This document shows, one piece after another, positions 36,099-45,300 of a stretch of 64,000 nt of DNA. Each line of letters starts with the position of its first letter. Positions within the stretch are counted from its first letter, which is position 1. The notes below the pieces were generated by a model, which saw nothing but the letters and a program-made list of their open reading frames with translations, made no database searches and was not told the DNA's origin. The stretch covers positions 4,376,501-4,440,500 of the forward strand of contig NZ_WHLY01000002.1 in the NCBI RefSeq assembly GCF_009296315.1, written 5' to 3'. The translations under genes and the position numbers were made by a program. Origin of the DNA: Salmonirosea aquatica (lineage in GTDB: Bacteria; Bacteroidota; Bacteroidia; Cytophagales; Spirosomataceae).

Positions 36099-37313
36099 TT
36101 ATTTAACAAAATTTGTATAATGAACTTTATTGAAAACTATATTTAATATATACAAAGAATATATTATAATAAAGATACTATCAAGTATAAGTAATACAAA
36201 TACAGTAGAATTAAAAAAGATTAAAATATAAATTAAAATAACATTTATAATAGATATTCTTAATAAGAATAAAAACATTTTTGTATTAAAATTATTATAT
36301 ACTGCTAAGTGACTTATAGTGCCTACTAAGAAAAAAAAACCCTTTGAGTATGATAATATAAAAGTTATTGTATTTAAATATTCAAATTGTTTATAATAAG
36401 GATTTATAGAATAAACAAATACCATAAATATTATAAAAAATAATACAAATAGATAAAAAGCATTTTTAAAATTATTTATCAGTTTATCTTTATTTATTGT
36501 AGCTATTTTCTCTCCTAACTCTACACTCGAAACATAACTAATGGCAGATATTAGGACGGCAATAATTTGAGTTAAATTGAATGCCATTGAGTAGGTGGGT
36601 AGATAATCAGCATAGTATTCTTTAATATAGAATCGTTCAAAAAAAATCAAAAGACTATAAAGAAAGGATGCTAATACTCCTGTTACTATAACTCTCACCA
36701 TTAAAATGTACCTTAGCATCATTATTTTAGACAAACTAAACTGTAAGGGAAACAAGGCACTTTTAAATCTCAATATGCTTACCCATAAAAGGAATCCAAT
36801 TCCAAATACCCCTAGAAGACTCCAATTGTAATTATAGGAATTTGGGTAGTAGAGGTAAGCAAATACAGCAATTGAAACAGAGAGAATAGACAAGATCGGC
36901 TTAAAGACAAAAATAGGAATAAATTTACGTTCAATTTTGAGCTTTTGCTCCGCCAATGTGTAAATATTAAATACTAGAAATGGGATAAATAAATAAAAAT
37001 TTTGAAAGACAATAGTACCAAGACAAGCTAGTAAAAGACTAATAATTGATCCTATTTGAAATAATTGTTTATAATAATCTACATTCTTTACATATTTTAA
37101 ATAGATATAACCACTGTAAGAACCAAGTAAAAAATTAGGGAATATAAAAATAAAGTTCTTGTAATATTCAAATTTACTAAAACTATCAGTATCTATGAGT
37201 CTTGGCAATAGAAAACTTTCAATAATAGCAATACTATAGAGGGAATAACGTGTGAATAATGTTATTAAAATATCTTTTTTTGAAAATAGAGTTTCCTGAA
37301 TTTTGTTAATCAT
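36099..37313 (-). CDS. Wzx-like polysaccharide flippase
   Basis: 404 residues with about twelve predicted membrane helices. The opening region (FSKKDILITLFTRYSLYSIAIIESFLLPRLI) and the layout match oligosaccharide flippases of the MATE/MOP superfamily, which move undecaprenyl-linked repeat units across the inner membrane. No specific residue motif confirms it, so the call rests on topology and position between a polymerase-type gene and an acyltransferase. The start ATG overlaps the end of the acyltransferase gene by eight bases, showing translational coupling. Very AT-rich and no GGTACC. Confidence 0.78.
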   Translation of the reverse strand: MINKIQETLFSKKDILITLFTRYSLYSIAIIESFLLPRLIDTDSFSKFEYYKNFIFIFPNFLLGSYSGYIYLKYVKNVDYYKQLFQIGSIISLLLACLGTIVFQNFYLFIPFLVFNIYTLAEQKLKIERKFIPIFVFKPILSILSVSIAVFAYLYYPNSYNYNWSLLGVFGIGFLLWVSILRFKSALFPLQFSLSKIMMLRYILMVRVIVTGVLASFLYSLLIFFERFYIKEYYADYLPTYSMAFNLTQIIAVLISAISYVSSVELGEKIATINKDKLINNFKNAFYLFVLFFIIFMVFVYSINPYYKQFEYLNTITFILSYSKGFFFLVGTISHLAVYNNFNTKMFLFLLRISIINVILIYILIFFNSTVFVLLILDSIFIIIYSLYILNIVFNKVHYTNFVK

Positions 37314-37827
37314 TTGTTTTTTTTGCCAAAATTCTATTGGGTGATCCTACAATAATTGACATTGGTGGGACAGTTTTTGAAACAACTGTTCCCGCACCAA
37401 TAATTGAACCTTTACCTATCGTAACTCCGCCCAAAATTATCACATTTGACGCTATCCATACACCATCCTCAATAATGATTGGTTTAGAAATATGTTTATA
37501 TGGTGCAGAGATACTAAAATCCAGCCCAGCAGTTTCTAGGATAGCTCCCCTAGAAATTCTAACATCGTCACCAATAGTTATCGGACTGTGAGCACCAATA
37601 CTACAGTACATATTTATTCCACTACGGTTACCCACTGTTAGGTTTTCACCGTATTTGATATCCGTAGTCCAATGGCATATAGCAGTATGACTTGCATTTT
37701 TCACAAGTGCTCTAAACTTAAAGTGACTATACAATCTATCCAAAAGAAATAGTATGCCCATTACTCCTTTAGTGAAAATTACTACTAAAGGAAAACTAGC
37801 AATTCTGCTATACAGCGGCTTAGTCAT
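37306..37827 (-). CDS. Left-handed beta-helix acyltransferase (hexapeptide repeats)
   Basis: 173 residues with hexapeptide repeats visible through the C-terminal half (TVGNRSGINMYCSIGAHSPITIGD, then GVWIASNVIILGGVTIGKGSIIGAGTVV). The N-terminal about 40 residues are a different, partly hydrophobic segment. Such enzymes O-acetylate sugars using acetyl-CoA; the His in GAHSPI may be catalytic. It would modify the repeat unit. Overlaps the flippase start by eight bases; the pseI gene lies 53 bases upstream. Confidence 0.87.
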   Translation of the reverse strand: MTKPLYSRIASFPLVVIFTKGVMGILFLLDRLYSHFKFRALVKNASHTAICHWTTDIKYGENLTVGNRSGINMYCSIGAHSPITIGDDVRISRGAILETAGLDFSISAPYKHISKPIIIEDGVWIASNVIILGGVTIGKGSIIGAGTVVSKTVPPMSIIVGSPNRILAKKTND

Positions 37828-37880
37828 CTACAAAGGGTTAAATTATCACATAAATTTCTGATAGTAGGAATACCTTGCAT

Positions 37881-38918
37881 TTATAGTTTAAGTGGAGTTC
37901 CTTTTTTGTACGCTTCTTTTGTGTGAGTCCCTACAAGGCCTTCATAATACTTAGGATGCATTCCATCTCCAGGCCTAATTACCCGGATATTCTTCTCGGT
38001 AAATACCTCGCCTTCTTCGATATTTTCTACTACATAAATCGAACGTTTAAATAGAAGACTTTTCTTCTCAGCCTCCTGCACATTTAACTGTACTCCTCCT
38101 AAGGAAAGAAATGCGCGTTCCGTTTCTTCCACTAGCATTTTGAGTTCCGAAGGTTCCAGCGAAAACGCACTGTCCACCCCACCTTCAGCGCGGCTGAGTG
38201 TAAAGTGTTTTTCTACTACCCGTGCGCCCAGTGCTACAGCGGCTACGGCGGCACCCACTCCCATGGTGTGGTCGGACAAGCCAATGAGGCAATCTGGAAA
38301 AATTTCCTGTAAAACAGGAATGGTGTACAAATTGGTATTTTCGGGTGTGGAAGGGTAGGAACTCGTACATTTTAACAGCACGAGTTCCTTGCAGCCATTT
38401 TCACGTAGGACTTGAACGGATTCTACGATGTCGGCTATGGACGACACGCCCGTAGACATGATGACGGGCTTGCCTGTGCGGGCTACTTTTTTCAATAATG
38501 GATGATGCGTGTTCTCGAAAGACGCGATTTTGTAGAAAGGAACGTTTAGTTCTTCCAGAAAGTCGACGGCCGTTTCGTCGAATGGACTGGAAAAGCAAAC
38601 AAGCCCTAGTTTCGTGGCTAGTTCGAAAATCGGTTTATGCCATTCCCAGGGAGTATAGGCCTCTTTGTACAAATCGTAGAGTTCCCGGCCATACCACAAC
38701 GAGTTAGGGTCGGAAATCGTCAGCGCTCCCTGCACGGTCATGGTATCAGCCGTGTATGTTTGCAATTTAAGGGCATGTGCGCCACTTCGGGCCGCGGCTT
38801 GCACAATTTCCAGCGCCCGATCCAGCGATTGATTGTGATTACCCGACATCTCGGCGATCACAAAGGGTTTGGTATCCTTTCCGAGTAGCCTGCCGTTGAT
38901 ATTGATCTGTAAACTCAT
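37881..38918 (-). CDS. pseI: Pseudaminic acid synthase
   Basis: 345 residues from the ATG at 38918; an in-frame TTG at 38936 would overlap the upstream gene and is less likely. NeuB-family TIM barrel that condenses the 2,4-diacetamido hexose with phosphoenolpyruvate. Marks: FVIAEMSGNHNQSLDRA, the KLQTYTADTMT metal/PEP strand, FSSPFDETAVDFLEELNVPFYKIASFE, STGVSSIADI, LLKCTSSYPS and GLSDHTMG, then EKHFTLSRAEGGVDSAFSLEP. A C-terminal SAF (antifreeze-like) domain follows (about 285-345). The TSSYPSTPENTNL form is typical of PseI rather than sialic acid NeuB. Directly follows the PseG-PseH fusion gene, with four bases between. Confidence 0.92.
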   Translation of the reverse strand: MSLQININGRLLGKDTKPFVIAEMSGNHNQSLDRALEIVQAAARSGAHALKLQTYTADTMTVQGALTISDPNSLWYGRELYDLYKEAYTPWEWHKPIFELATKLGLVCFSSPFDETAVDFLEELNVPFYKIASFENTHHPLLKKVARTGKPVIMSTGVSSIADIVESVQVLRENGCKELVLLKCTSSYPSTPENTNLYTIPVLQEIFPDCLIGLSDHTMGVGAAVAAVALGARVVEKHFTLSRAEGGVDSAFSLEPSELKMLVEETERAFLSLGGVQLNVQEAEKKSLLFKRSIYVVENIEEGEVFTEKNIRVIRPGDGMHPKYYEGLVGTHTKEAYKKGTPLKL

Positions 38919-38922
38919 TATA

Positions 38923-40353
38923 TTATGATTTTTCAAAATACGTAACCGAACCAGCCTTCCGCATGGTGAAACCCAGTTTCTGGAAAACGGTTAGTGATGC
39001 AAAATTATCATTTTTTACCACCCCGATTATTTTTTTCTGTGGATGTAGCCATGACAAGGCACGGATGGATTGTGAAAGGATTTCATATCCAAGACCCATT
39101 CCCCGAAAACGATGGTCAAGCGAGTAGCTTATTGTGGCATCAGCATAAGTAATCTTAAATCGTACCTGCCCAACCGCAGTTGAACCCATTCGGAAAATAT
39201 AGAACACAAAGGCAGGGTTATCGATGCGCGTCTTGAACCATTTCTGGTGATCCTCCCAACTGATAATGTCAGACTGAATCGAATTCCGTCGGGTTTCCGG
39301 GTCATTGGCCCAGGTGTAGTACAGAGGCATATCCTCTTTGCCAGCCAAATCCATCCTCATCGCGAGACTGATAAATATGCCCAACAGGCGAGCTGCCGAT
39401 TTTCCATCAAAGTGTTCCTTTTGGCGAAAAATGGGTTTGGTAACCGATTCTTTAATTATTGATAGTAGTTCTTCTATTCTACCTGTCGGGAAATTGCCGG
39501 CAGCAAGACCAAGACTATTTTTTGTTAGGTATCTATACAGGTGTTTTTGATTATCCACGTAATATCCGGTAATGAGCCACATCCCTACTGAGCAAATTTC
39601 GTACGCTATTCCGCTGGCTGGACCGATCGCAATTTCGCAGGATTCCATGAGATCTGCCATTTCCTGCGCGTTCAGATTATGATGTAGACGTAGCCTATTA
39701 TCTAAATTGGCTAATGAAGCGAGTTGATTACCATGCGCATAGGCAGAGCCCGTGACAATGTGAATGGTTTCCACCCAGGTAAAAAGCTGTGCAGCTCGTG
39801 TGGCCTGGGTGGTTAGATTAAAAGAATCGGCTCCCCCAAAGCAAATGAATATATGCCTGGGTTCGGGGAGAAATCTAGCCTGTCGTGCTGCGCGAAGGAA
39901 TGGTTGCCTAAGGATGGCATACTTTGGGCCCAAATAAAGCCGGGTATTAGGCTCAGCAGAGTATTCTTCACTATGAGTGTCACCCGCATGGTTTATCACA
40001 GCATCGGCCAGGAAATGCCAGGCATGCAGATCATCAATGCACACCAATCCTGCGCCCGTGGATTTAATGATTTCCTGGTATTCGGTGCGAAACTCATAGC
40101 CATCAAGCACTACCAGTTTTCCTTGGGACAAATAACGGTTGGCTAGTTGCTGGGCTTCTGCTAAATATGCGTCTGTTTGAGGCAGCCTGACCAGAAAGTG
40201 GCTCTCCTGGATTTGGGCAGCTAGCTCGGGAGCCGGATCTTGAACCAAAAAAACGCAGGAAAAATATTCTGCCAGTATGTCGGCTAAGGCCAAGGAGCGA
40301 GTGATATGCCCTAATCCAATATTGGAATTACCATCCGCTCTAAAATAGACCAT
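38923..40353 (-). CDS. Fused PseG hydrolase and PseH N-acetyltransferase
   Basis: 476 residues joining two steps of pseudaminic acid synthesis. Residues 1 to about 330 are PseG, the UDP-sugar hydrolase that removes UDP from the diacetamido altrose: a GT-B fold opening RADGNSNIGLGHITRSLALA, with FICFGGADSFNLT and IGPASGIAYEICSVG. Residues about 332-476 are a GNAT acetyltransferase like PseH, which N-acetylates the 4-amino group: opening MRMDLAGKEDMPLYYTWANDP, with the acetyl-CoA loop HRFRGMGLGYEI. In Helicobacter pylori and Campylobacter these are separate proteins. The order is unexpected because acetylation precedes hydrolysis. Both domains look complete. The next gene downstream is pseI. 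Confidence 0.9.
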   Translation of the reverse strand: MVYFRADGNSNIGLGHITRSLALADILAEYFSCVFLVQDPAPELAAQIQESHFLVRLPQTDAYLAEAQQLANRYLSQGKLVVLDGYEFRTEYQEIIKSTGAGLVCIDDLHAWHFLADAVINHAGDTHSEEYSAEPNTRLYLGPKYAILRQPFLRAARQARFLPEPRHIFICFGGADSFNLTTQATRAAQLFTWVETIHIVTGSAYAHGNQLASLANLDNRLRLHHNLNAQEMADLMESCEIAIGPASGIAYEICSVGMWLITGYYVDNQKHLYRYLTKNSLGLAAGNFPTGRIEELLSIIKESVTKPIFRQKEHFDGKSAARLLGIFISLAMRMDLAGKEDMPLYYTWANDPETRRNSIQSDIISWEDHQKWFKTRIDNPAFVFYIFRMGSTAVGQVRFKITYADATISYSLDHRFRGMGLGYEILSQSIRALSWLHPQKKIIGVVKNDNFASLTVFQKLGFTMRKAGSVTYFEKS

Positions 40354-40395
40354 AGTCGGTTAAATTTTATCTCAGATAGAACAATGCTTCAGCCC

Positions 40396-41061
40396 TTATT
40401 TGTAAGGTTCAGTGGGATAGGCAAAACTTTCGTTTTTGCTCAAAAGGGTTACCGCAACTTTCTCATCCGGTACGTCCCTTTTAGAAAAACCGGCATGGCT
40501 CGTAACAACGGTATAAATCTCGTTGTAGGCGGGATTCCAACTAAACATTTTTGCGTAATTCATTTTATAACTGAACATGCCCTCTCGGTGGGAATAGCCA
40601 TTTCTGTACGCAAAAGGGGGCTGAAAGTCAGTAATGGCCAAGAGGCCGCCGTCCATGAGACAACGGTCCGCTTCGGCGGCTATTTTGAACAGGTCCCTTC
40701 TATCGCAGAGATAGAGGCAAAAGCCGAAGATAACAAGATCAAATTGGTTGTCTTGAAAAGGCAGTGAATCGGCGGTACCTACTTGTAGCCTGAGGGCAGG
40801 AAAGTGGGTATTCCCCTCCTCAATAGCCACCGAGGAAGGATCTACTCCGTGGCATTCAGAACCAAAGGAATGCTGCAAGTCATTAAGCCTTGTTCCATTG
40901 GAACATCCGATCTCCAGCACCTGAGCCGGAGCTGCTTCAATGGTTTTTAAGGATTTGATCAAAAGACTTTCCTCCTGCTTGGAAAGACTGTAATGCTCCT
41001 TATTTCTCAAATACCACTGATCCCCCTCTGTATTTAAAAATATATCTTTCTGCAATTTCAT
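40396..41061 (-). CDS. Class I SAM methyltransferase, pseudaminic-acid-associated type
   Basis: 221 residues from ATG 41061 (GTG at 41091 would add ten). The Rossmann SAM motif is VLEIGCSNGTRLNDL, followed by GVDPSSVAIEEG, the acidic motif and VIFGFCLYLCDRRDLFKI (motif IV). It resembles the methylases found repeatedly beside pseudaminic acid genes. The acceptor could be the nonulosonate itself or another sugar of the repeat. Located between a class III aminotransferase and the PseG-PseH fusion in one operon with short gaps. Confidence 0.85.
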   Translation of the reverse strand: MKLQKDIFLNTEGDQWYLRNKEHYSLSKQEESLLIKSLKTIEAAPAQVLEIGCSNGTRLNDLQHSFGSECHGVDPSSVAIEEGNTHFPALRLQVGTADSLPFQDNQFDLVIFGFCLYLCDRRDLFKIAAEADRCLMDGGLLAITDFQPPFAYRNGYSHREGMFSYKMNYAKMFSWNPAYNEIYTVVTSHAGFSKRDVPDEKVAVTLLSKNESFAYPTEPYK

Positions 41062-41107
41062 AAAGCACTCAGAACAGGTAGCAAATCTCACAAACTCATT
41101 TCAGCTA

Positions 41108-42415
41108 TCAATTCAATCTCTTGAAGCCCGCATGACAAACAGGACCTTCTAGCAAATTACCAATGTCTTGCTTCCCCTTTTCGCACTCAGCTATGACCTG
41201 AAAAACGGGTTCGAGCTCTTCAAAGTATTGCTTTAATATGGGTTCCGTATGGGCCATGCTCACGTACACGCTGTTACTGGCAAGGTAACTCTTTTTGAGC
41301 ATTTCCTGGGTAATCAGCGTTTTATACTTCAAGGCGTTGTCTGAGGAAAAACTAAACGAGATGAGTGCGGGTAGGCCCGCCGTTGTCAACGTCAGCCCAT
41401 GCCGGATAGCCATCGCCTGCCATTCGGCAGCTATCTTTCGGCCTGTTGCGGTGATGTACTCCCATGATTTTTCCCGCTCCATGACTTCCAGTGTTTTCAA
41501 GGCAGCGGTTGGGCCGATTCGCTCGGTCCAGAATGTGCTGCTGATGAACGTTTTCTGGGCCATTTCCATAATCGCCCGTTTGCCTACCACCGCAGTGATG
41601 GCGTAGCCATTACCAAGGGTTTTGCCGTACATCGCCATGTCAGGTTCCACGCCATAGAGGGTATGTAAGCCGCCGAAGGTCTGCCGGAAGCCGGAGGTAC
41701 ATTCGTCAAAAATCAATACAATATTTTTCCGGGTAGCCAGTTCTCGCACTTTTTGCAGGAAATTATTTTCCGGTCCTTTATTTCGGGAAACTTCCATCTT
41801 GATCACGCCAATGTCTTGTTCCCGAACTAGAGTTTCCAATTCTTCAAAATTATTGTAATTGAAAGGAAACACGGTGTTCACCAGATTTTTAGGTACCCCT
41901 TCGGGGTTCAATCCCGGTAGCAAATGGCCGGAAAGGCTCTCGTTTGTGCTAAGATTAGCTGACAGGTACCAGTCATGCCAGCCGTGGTAACCACAGATAG
42001 CTACCTTATCCTTGCCGGATGCGGCCCGGGCGATTCGGATGGCGATAGCATTAGCTTCGCCACCGCTACGGGCAAACCGTACCATGTCGGCCCAGGGATT
42101 GATCTCAACCAACCGTTCGGCCAGGTACACCTCCTCAGGGCAGTTGAGCGTAGTCATATTGCCTTTGCGGACGGTGTCCATAACGGCTGCGTCTACCTCG
42201 TCGTGCGCATATCCCAGCACGTTGGTTCCAATACCCATAATAGAAAGATCCAGGTACTCATTACCGTCCAGATCCCAGACCGTGCATCCTTTGGAGCGGG
42301 AATAATAGGCGGGCCAATTGTCCGGGAGGAACATTTCGGGCCGCTTGGAGAGCAGCATCGTGCCGCCGGGTATCAGGGTTTTCGCCTTTTTGTACAATTC
42401 TTGTCCTGTTCTCAC
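41108..42415 (-). CDS. Class III aminotransferase, glutamate-1-semialdehyde aminomutase-like
   Basis: 435 residues, PLP-dependent fold type I. The opening LIPGGTMLLSKRPEMFLPDNWPAYYSRSKGCTVWDLDGNEY is the glutamate-1-semialdehyde aminomutase pattern; the PLP Lys is in MYGKTLGNGYAITAVVGKR, with VRFARSGGEANAIAIRIARAA for phosphate binding and LIFDECTSGFR for the cofactor Asp. In a nonulosonate cluster it is unlikely to serve heme synthesis; a role in modifying the sugar is more plausible. The GTG start overlaps the pseF stop by four bases, an operon-type junction. Confidence 0.87.
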   Translation of the reverse strand: MRTGQELYKKAKTLIPGGTMLLSKRPEMFLPDNWPAYYSRSKGCTVWDLDGNEYLDLSIMGIGTNVLGYAHDEVDAAVMDTVRKGNMTTLNCPEEVYLAERLVEINPWADMVRFARSGGEANAIAIRIARAASGKDKVAICGYHGWHDWYLSANLSTNESLSGHLLPGLNPEGVPKNLVNTVFPFNYNNFEELETLVREQDIGVIKMEVSRNKGPENNFLQKVRELATRKNIVLIFDECTSGFRQTFGGLHTLYGVEPDMAMYGKTLGNGYAITAVVGKRAIMEMAQKTFISSTFWTERIGPTAALKTLEVMEREKSWEYITATGRKIAAEWQAMAIRHGLTLTTAGLPALISFSFSSDNALKYKTLITQEMLKKSYLASNSVYVSMAHTEPILKQYFEELEPVFQVIAECEKGKQDIGNLLEGPVCHAGFKRLN

Positions 42416-43176
42416 GGTTGATCTTCCTTTAAGGATTTTAACAAACCTTCATTTCGGATAATGCCTGCGTTGATTTGACTTAATTCGCTATTCATCAGGT
42501 ATTCGGTATACTCCAGCCAGCTTTTGTCGGTACCCAATTCTTCAATCAAATGCTTTACTAGCGCAAAATCTGCTGCTTCGTCCACGGTCATCCTGATTTT
42601 GGAATAATCATTTTCTGAAGTAAAGTTAACGGCCCGAAAGTAATTTTCAGCGATAGGGGAAATGTTATTCCGTATATAGAGGGTTACGTGTTCCCGCTCT
42701 GATTTTTTAGTGGCGGTCAAGTAGGATTTTTCAAGGGCATCGAAGGTAAATACTTCTATATCCTGGCCGTCCGGAAATCGTTCCAGTAAGACATTCGATC
42801 CATAATCCACCTGATTTGTTTGGGTAAAGTTGATAATTTCATCAACTAAAGCCGGATCAATCAGGGGGCAGTCGGCTGTAACCCGGACGATCCAGTCGGG
42901 ACGATGGGGGAGAGCGGCCTGGTAGAACCGACCGAGTACGTCGTGTTCCGAACCTCGGTATATGGCGCCCCCCCAGGATTCTACTAGTGCTGCCGTTCGG
43001 TCGTCTTCGGGAGTATCCGTAGTGGCGACGATAAGCTTAGAGACGTTTTGGCAGTGCTTTAAACGATCCAAGTGGATTTTCAAAAGGGGCTGTCCCTGAA
43101 TTTCCATCAGAATTTTGCCGGGCAAGCGGGTGCTGGCCATGCGAGCCTGGGTGATCAGGAGTGTTTTTTCGGCCAT
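42412..43176 (-). CDS. pseF: Pseudaminic acid cytidylyltransferase-like protein
   Basis: 254 residues. It begins TLLITQARMASTRLPGKIL, the CTP-binding signature of the CMP-sugar synthetase / SpsF family, followed by LIVATTDTPEDDRTAALVESWGG and RVTADCPLIDPALVDEIIN. This form is closer to the spore-coat SpsF type than to classical PseF, which is why some doubt remains about the donor. It would activate the nonulosonate as CMP-sugar. It overlaps both neighbours: 22 bases with the aldo/keto reductase gene upstream and four bases with the aminotransferase gene downstream. Confidence 0.85.
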   Translation of the reverse strand: MAEKTLLITQARMASTRLPGKILMEIQGQPLLKIHLDRLKHCQNVSKLIVATTDTPEDDRTAALVESWGGAIYRGSEHDVLGRFYQAALPHRPDWIVRVTADCPLIDPALVDEIINFTQTNQVDYGSNVLLERFPDGQDIEVFTFDALEKSYLTATKKSEREHVTLYIRNNISPIAENYFRAVNFTSENDYSKIRMTVDEAADFALVKHLIEELGTDKSWLEYTEYLMNSELSQINAGIIRNEGLLKSLKEDQP

Positions 43177-44033
43177 TTAGCTGGATTCAAAAGATTGGTT
43201 TTTTTTACTTTGATGGTATTTATTTGATGGACGGCTGCTTCTGGCAGCGAATATCTGGAGGCTTGGATATTCCTTTCCAATTGTTTGACAGAATCAACTC
43301 CCAGAAGTACTCTGTCGATTGTAGGTTGGTACAGGCAGTACCCCAGTGCCAACGATTCGACAGAGATTCCATATTGGCTGGCCAAGAATTCGATTGTTTC
43401 GAGTTCAGCGCTTAATTCCTGCGCTACGCCTTCGGTTCGGCCAGCAAAAAATAACCCTTGCAAGAAAGCTGTACGCGTATGGATGATTTTATGGGTACTG
43501 CGTGCTACTTCCAACAGGCCTGCTTTCTGGTTGAGATTATCCAGTACATTAAAAGGAAGTTGGATGACATCCACCGAACTTTCACGGATGATTTCCGCCA
43601 GTTCGCTATTTTCGTATAGAGAAACTCCCAGGTACTTGAAGAGCCCTTTACTTTTTGATTTTTCAAGAACGGGTAGCAAAGCGGCATGGGTCTCAAAACC
43701 AGCGTACGAATGAAACATCAGAGTTTCGATCTGATGCACCCCCAACTCATCCAGGTACCGGCTAATTCTTTCTTCGTATTGGCTGCTCGTACTGTTGGCA
43801 GGTAGCTTGGTGTTTATCTTGAAAACAACATTCGGATTTTGGCGATGAAATACGCCAATCAACTGATGAGCATTACCATATACTTCGGCGGTATCCAGTG
43901 TATCGATGCCTGAAGCATGGGCGACGTGAAGTATTTCAAACGCGTCCTCTCGCCGGATCTGCCCACTTTTGTTATTTATTCCATACTCCAAGCCCATTTG
44001 AACGGTTCCGAGTATAAGCTTCTCCACTCCCAT
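43155..44033 (-). CDS. Aldo/keto reductase
   Basis: 292 residues, NADPH-dependent TIM barrel. Visible are MGLEYGINNKSGQI at the cofactor end, the catalytic Tyr in LDTAEVYGNAHQLIG, Lys in VFKINTKLP, HQIETLMFHSYAG, and the C-terminal LLGVDSVKQLERNI cofactor-binding motif. No such enzyme is needed in the six-step Pse pathway, so it probably makes or modifies another sugar of the repeat or the nonulosonate side chain. Overlaps the pseF gene by 22 bases; 42 bases separate it from pseC. Confidence 0.87.
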   Translation of the reverse strand: MGVEKLILGTVQMGLEYGINNKSGQIRREDAFEILHVAHASGIDTLDTAEVYGNAHQLIGVFHRQNPNVVFKINTKLPANSTSSQYEERISRYLDELGVHQIETLMFHSYAGFETHAALLPVLEKSKSKGLFKYLGVSLYENSELAEIIRESSVDVIQLPFNVLDNLNQKAGLLEVARSTHKIIHTRTAFLQGLFFAGRTEGVAQELSAELETIEFLASQYGISVESLALGYCLYQPTIDRVLLGVDSVKQLERNIQASRYSLPEAAVHQINTIKVKKTNLLNPAKWPKKHS

Positions 44034-44075
44034 GGCTTCTCTGACTTATATTTTTTTACAAGTATTGGCTATTTG

Positions 44076-45299
44076 TTATAAAATCGGAATATGTATGTTT
44101 CTGGAATTGATACGATCGTAGTAGTCTAGGATTATCTGAATTACAAATTCTTGCTCTTGCTCGGAGAGGGTAGGGTACATCGGTAAGCTCAAACACTTCT
44201 GGTAGTAGAGCTCGGCATAGGGAAAATCGCCTTCTTTCCAACCAAATTGACGGTAATAGGGCATTAAATGACAGGGAATATAATGAACCTGGGCAAAAAT
44301 TCCGTGTTCACGCAGGAAATCATACAGGCCAATCCGGTTTTCTACTTCTATAACGTACAAATGATATGCATGACCCTCCACTATGCCCGACTGCCCCTTG
44401 ATGAACGGTTTGCCCGAAAAAGCTTCTGCGTACTTTGTCGCGATACGGCGTCTTTTGACTAGCCCCTCATCCGCGCGCGTTAACTGAGAGGTACCCAAAG
44501 CGGCCTGGAAATCCGTCAGGCGATAATTGAAGCCCAGGTTTTGCATCTCCATATACCAGCCGGGGTATATTTCAGCATGTGGTGCAGCCGCCGCGAATGC
44601 AGGTGAATTTTGAAAGCTACCGACCTCACGGCTAATTCCGTGAGTGCGTAATCTGAGCAGTTTGTGGTAAAGTTGCTCATCGTTGGTCGTGATCATGCCC
44701 CCTTCACCACAGGCAATATGTTTGACCGGATGGAATGAAAAGATAGCCAAGTCGGCAAAGCGCCCGTTTCCACAGTATTGTCTAACTCCCTGGCCATCTT
44801 CAAAGTAGCCGCCGGGAGCGTGACACGCATCTTCGATAAGCCAAAGTCCATATTCATCGGCTAGTTGTCGGAAAGTTTCCAGATCGACGGCCCGGCCCGC
44901 AAAATCAACGGGAATGATACCTTGATACGTACCCTTGGGGGAGGTCTGTAGCAATTGCCGGACGGAGTCGATGTCCAATAAATAGGTGTCAGGATCAATA
45001 TCGGCGAAAACCACCTCACCTCCGCAGTACCGGACGCAGTTGGCACTGGCCGCGAAAGTAATGGGCGTAGTAATAACCTTATGGCCCGGAGCTACCTCCA
45101 GTGCCAACGTGCAGAGATGGAGGGCGGCCGTGCCATTGGAAACAGCTATGGCATACTGCGTGCCTACGTAGGTGGCAAACTTAGCCTCAAACTCGGCAAT
45201 TCTGGGACCTTGCGTTAGGTAGTCGGCATGGAGTGCTTCGACTACGGCGGCTATGTCCTGTTCGGTGATATGCTGTCGCCCGTAGGGAATGGAATGCAT
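44076..45299 (-). CDS. pseC: UDP-4-amino-4,6-dideoxy-N-acetyl-L-altrosamine transaminase
   Basis: 407 residues from the ATG at 45299; an in-frame TTG at 45311 overlapping pseB is less likely. Fold type I sugar aminotransferase (DegT family). Visible are HSIPYGRQHITEQDIAAVVEAL, the PLP phosphate loop SNGTAALHL, LIEDACHAPGG and the PLP-lysine Lys193 in SFHPVKHIACGEGGM. The opening SIPYGRQ is typical of PseC. It transfers an amino group to C4 of the product of the neighbouring dehydratase, and follows pseB at one base. Coupled translation is likely. Confidence 0.92.
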   Translation of the reverse strand: MHSIPYGRQHITEQDIAAVVEALHADYLTQGPRIAEFEAKFATYVGTQYAIAVSNGTAALHLCTLALEVAPGHKVITTPITFAASANCVRYCGGEVVFADIDPDTYLLDIDSVRQLLQTSPKGTYQGIIPVDFAGRAVDLETFRQLADEYGLWLIEDACHAPGGYFEDGQGVRQYCGNGRFADLAIFSFHPVKHIACGEGGMITTNDEQLYHKLLRLRTHGISREVGSFQNSPAFAAAAPHAEIYPGWYMEMQNLGFNYRLTDFQAALGTSQLTRADEGLVKRRRIATKYAEAFSGKPFIKGQSGIVEGHAYHLYVIEVENRIGLYDFLREHGIFAQVHYIPCHLMPYYRQFGWKEGDFPYAELYYQKCLSLPMYPTLSEQEQEFVIQIILDYYDRINSRNIHIPIL

Positions 45300-45300
45300 A

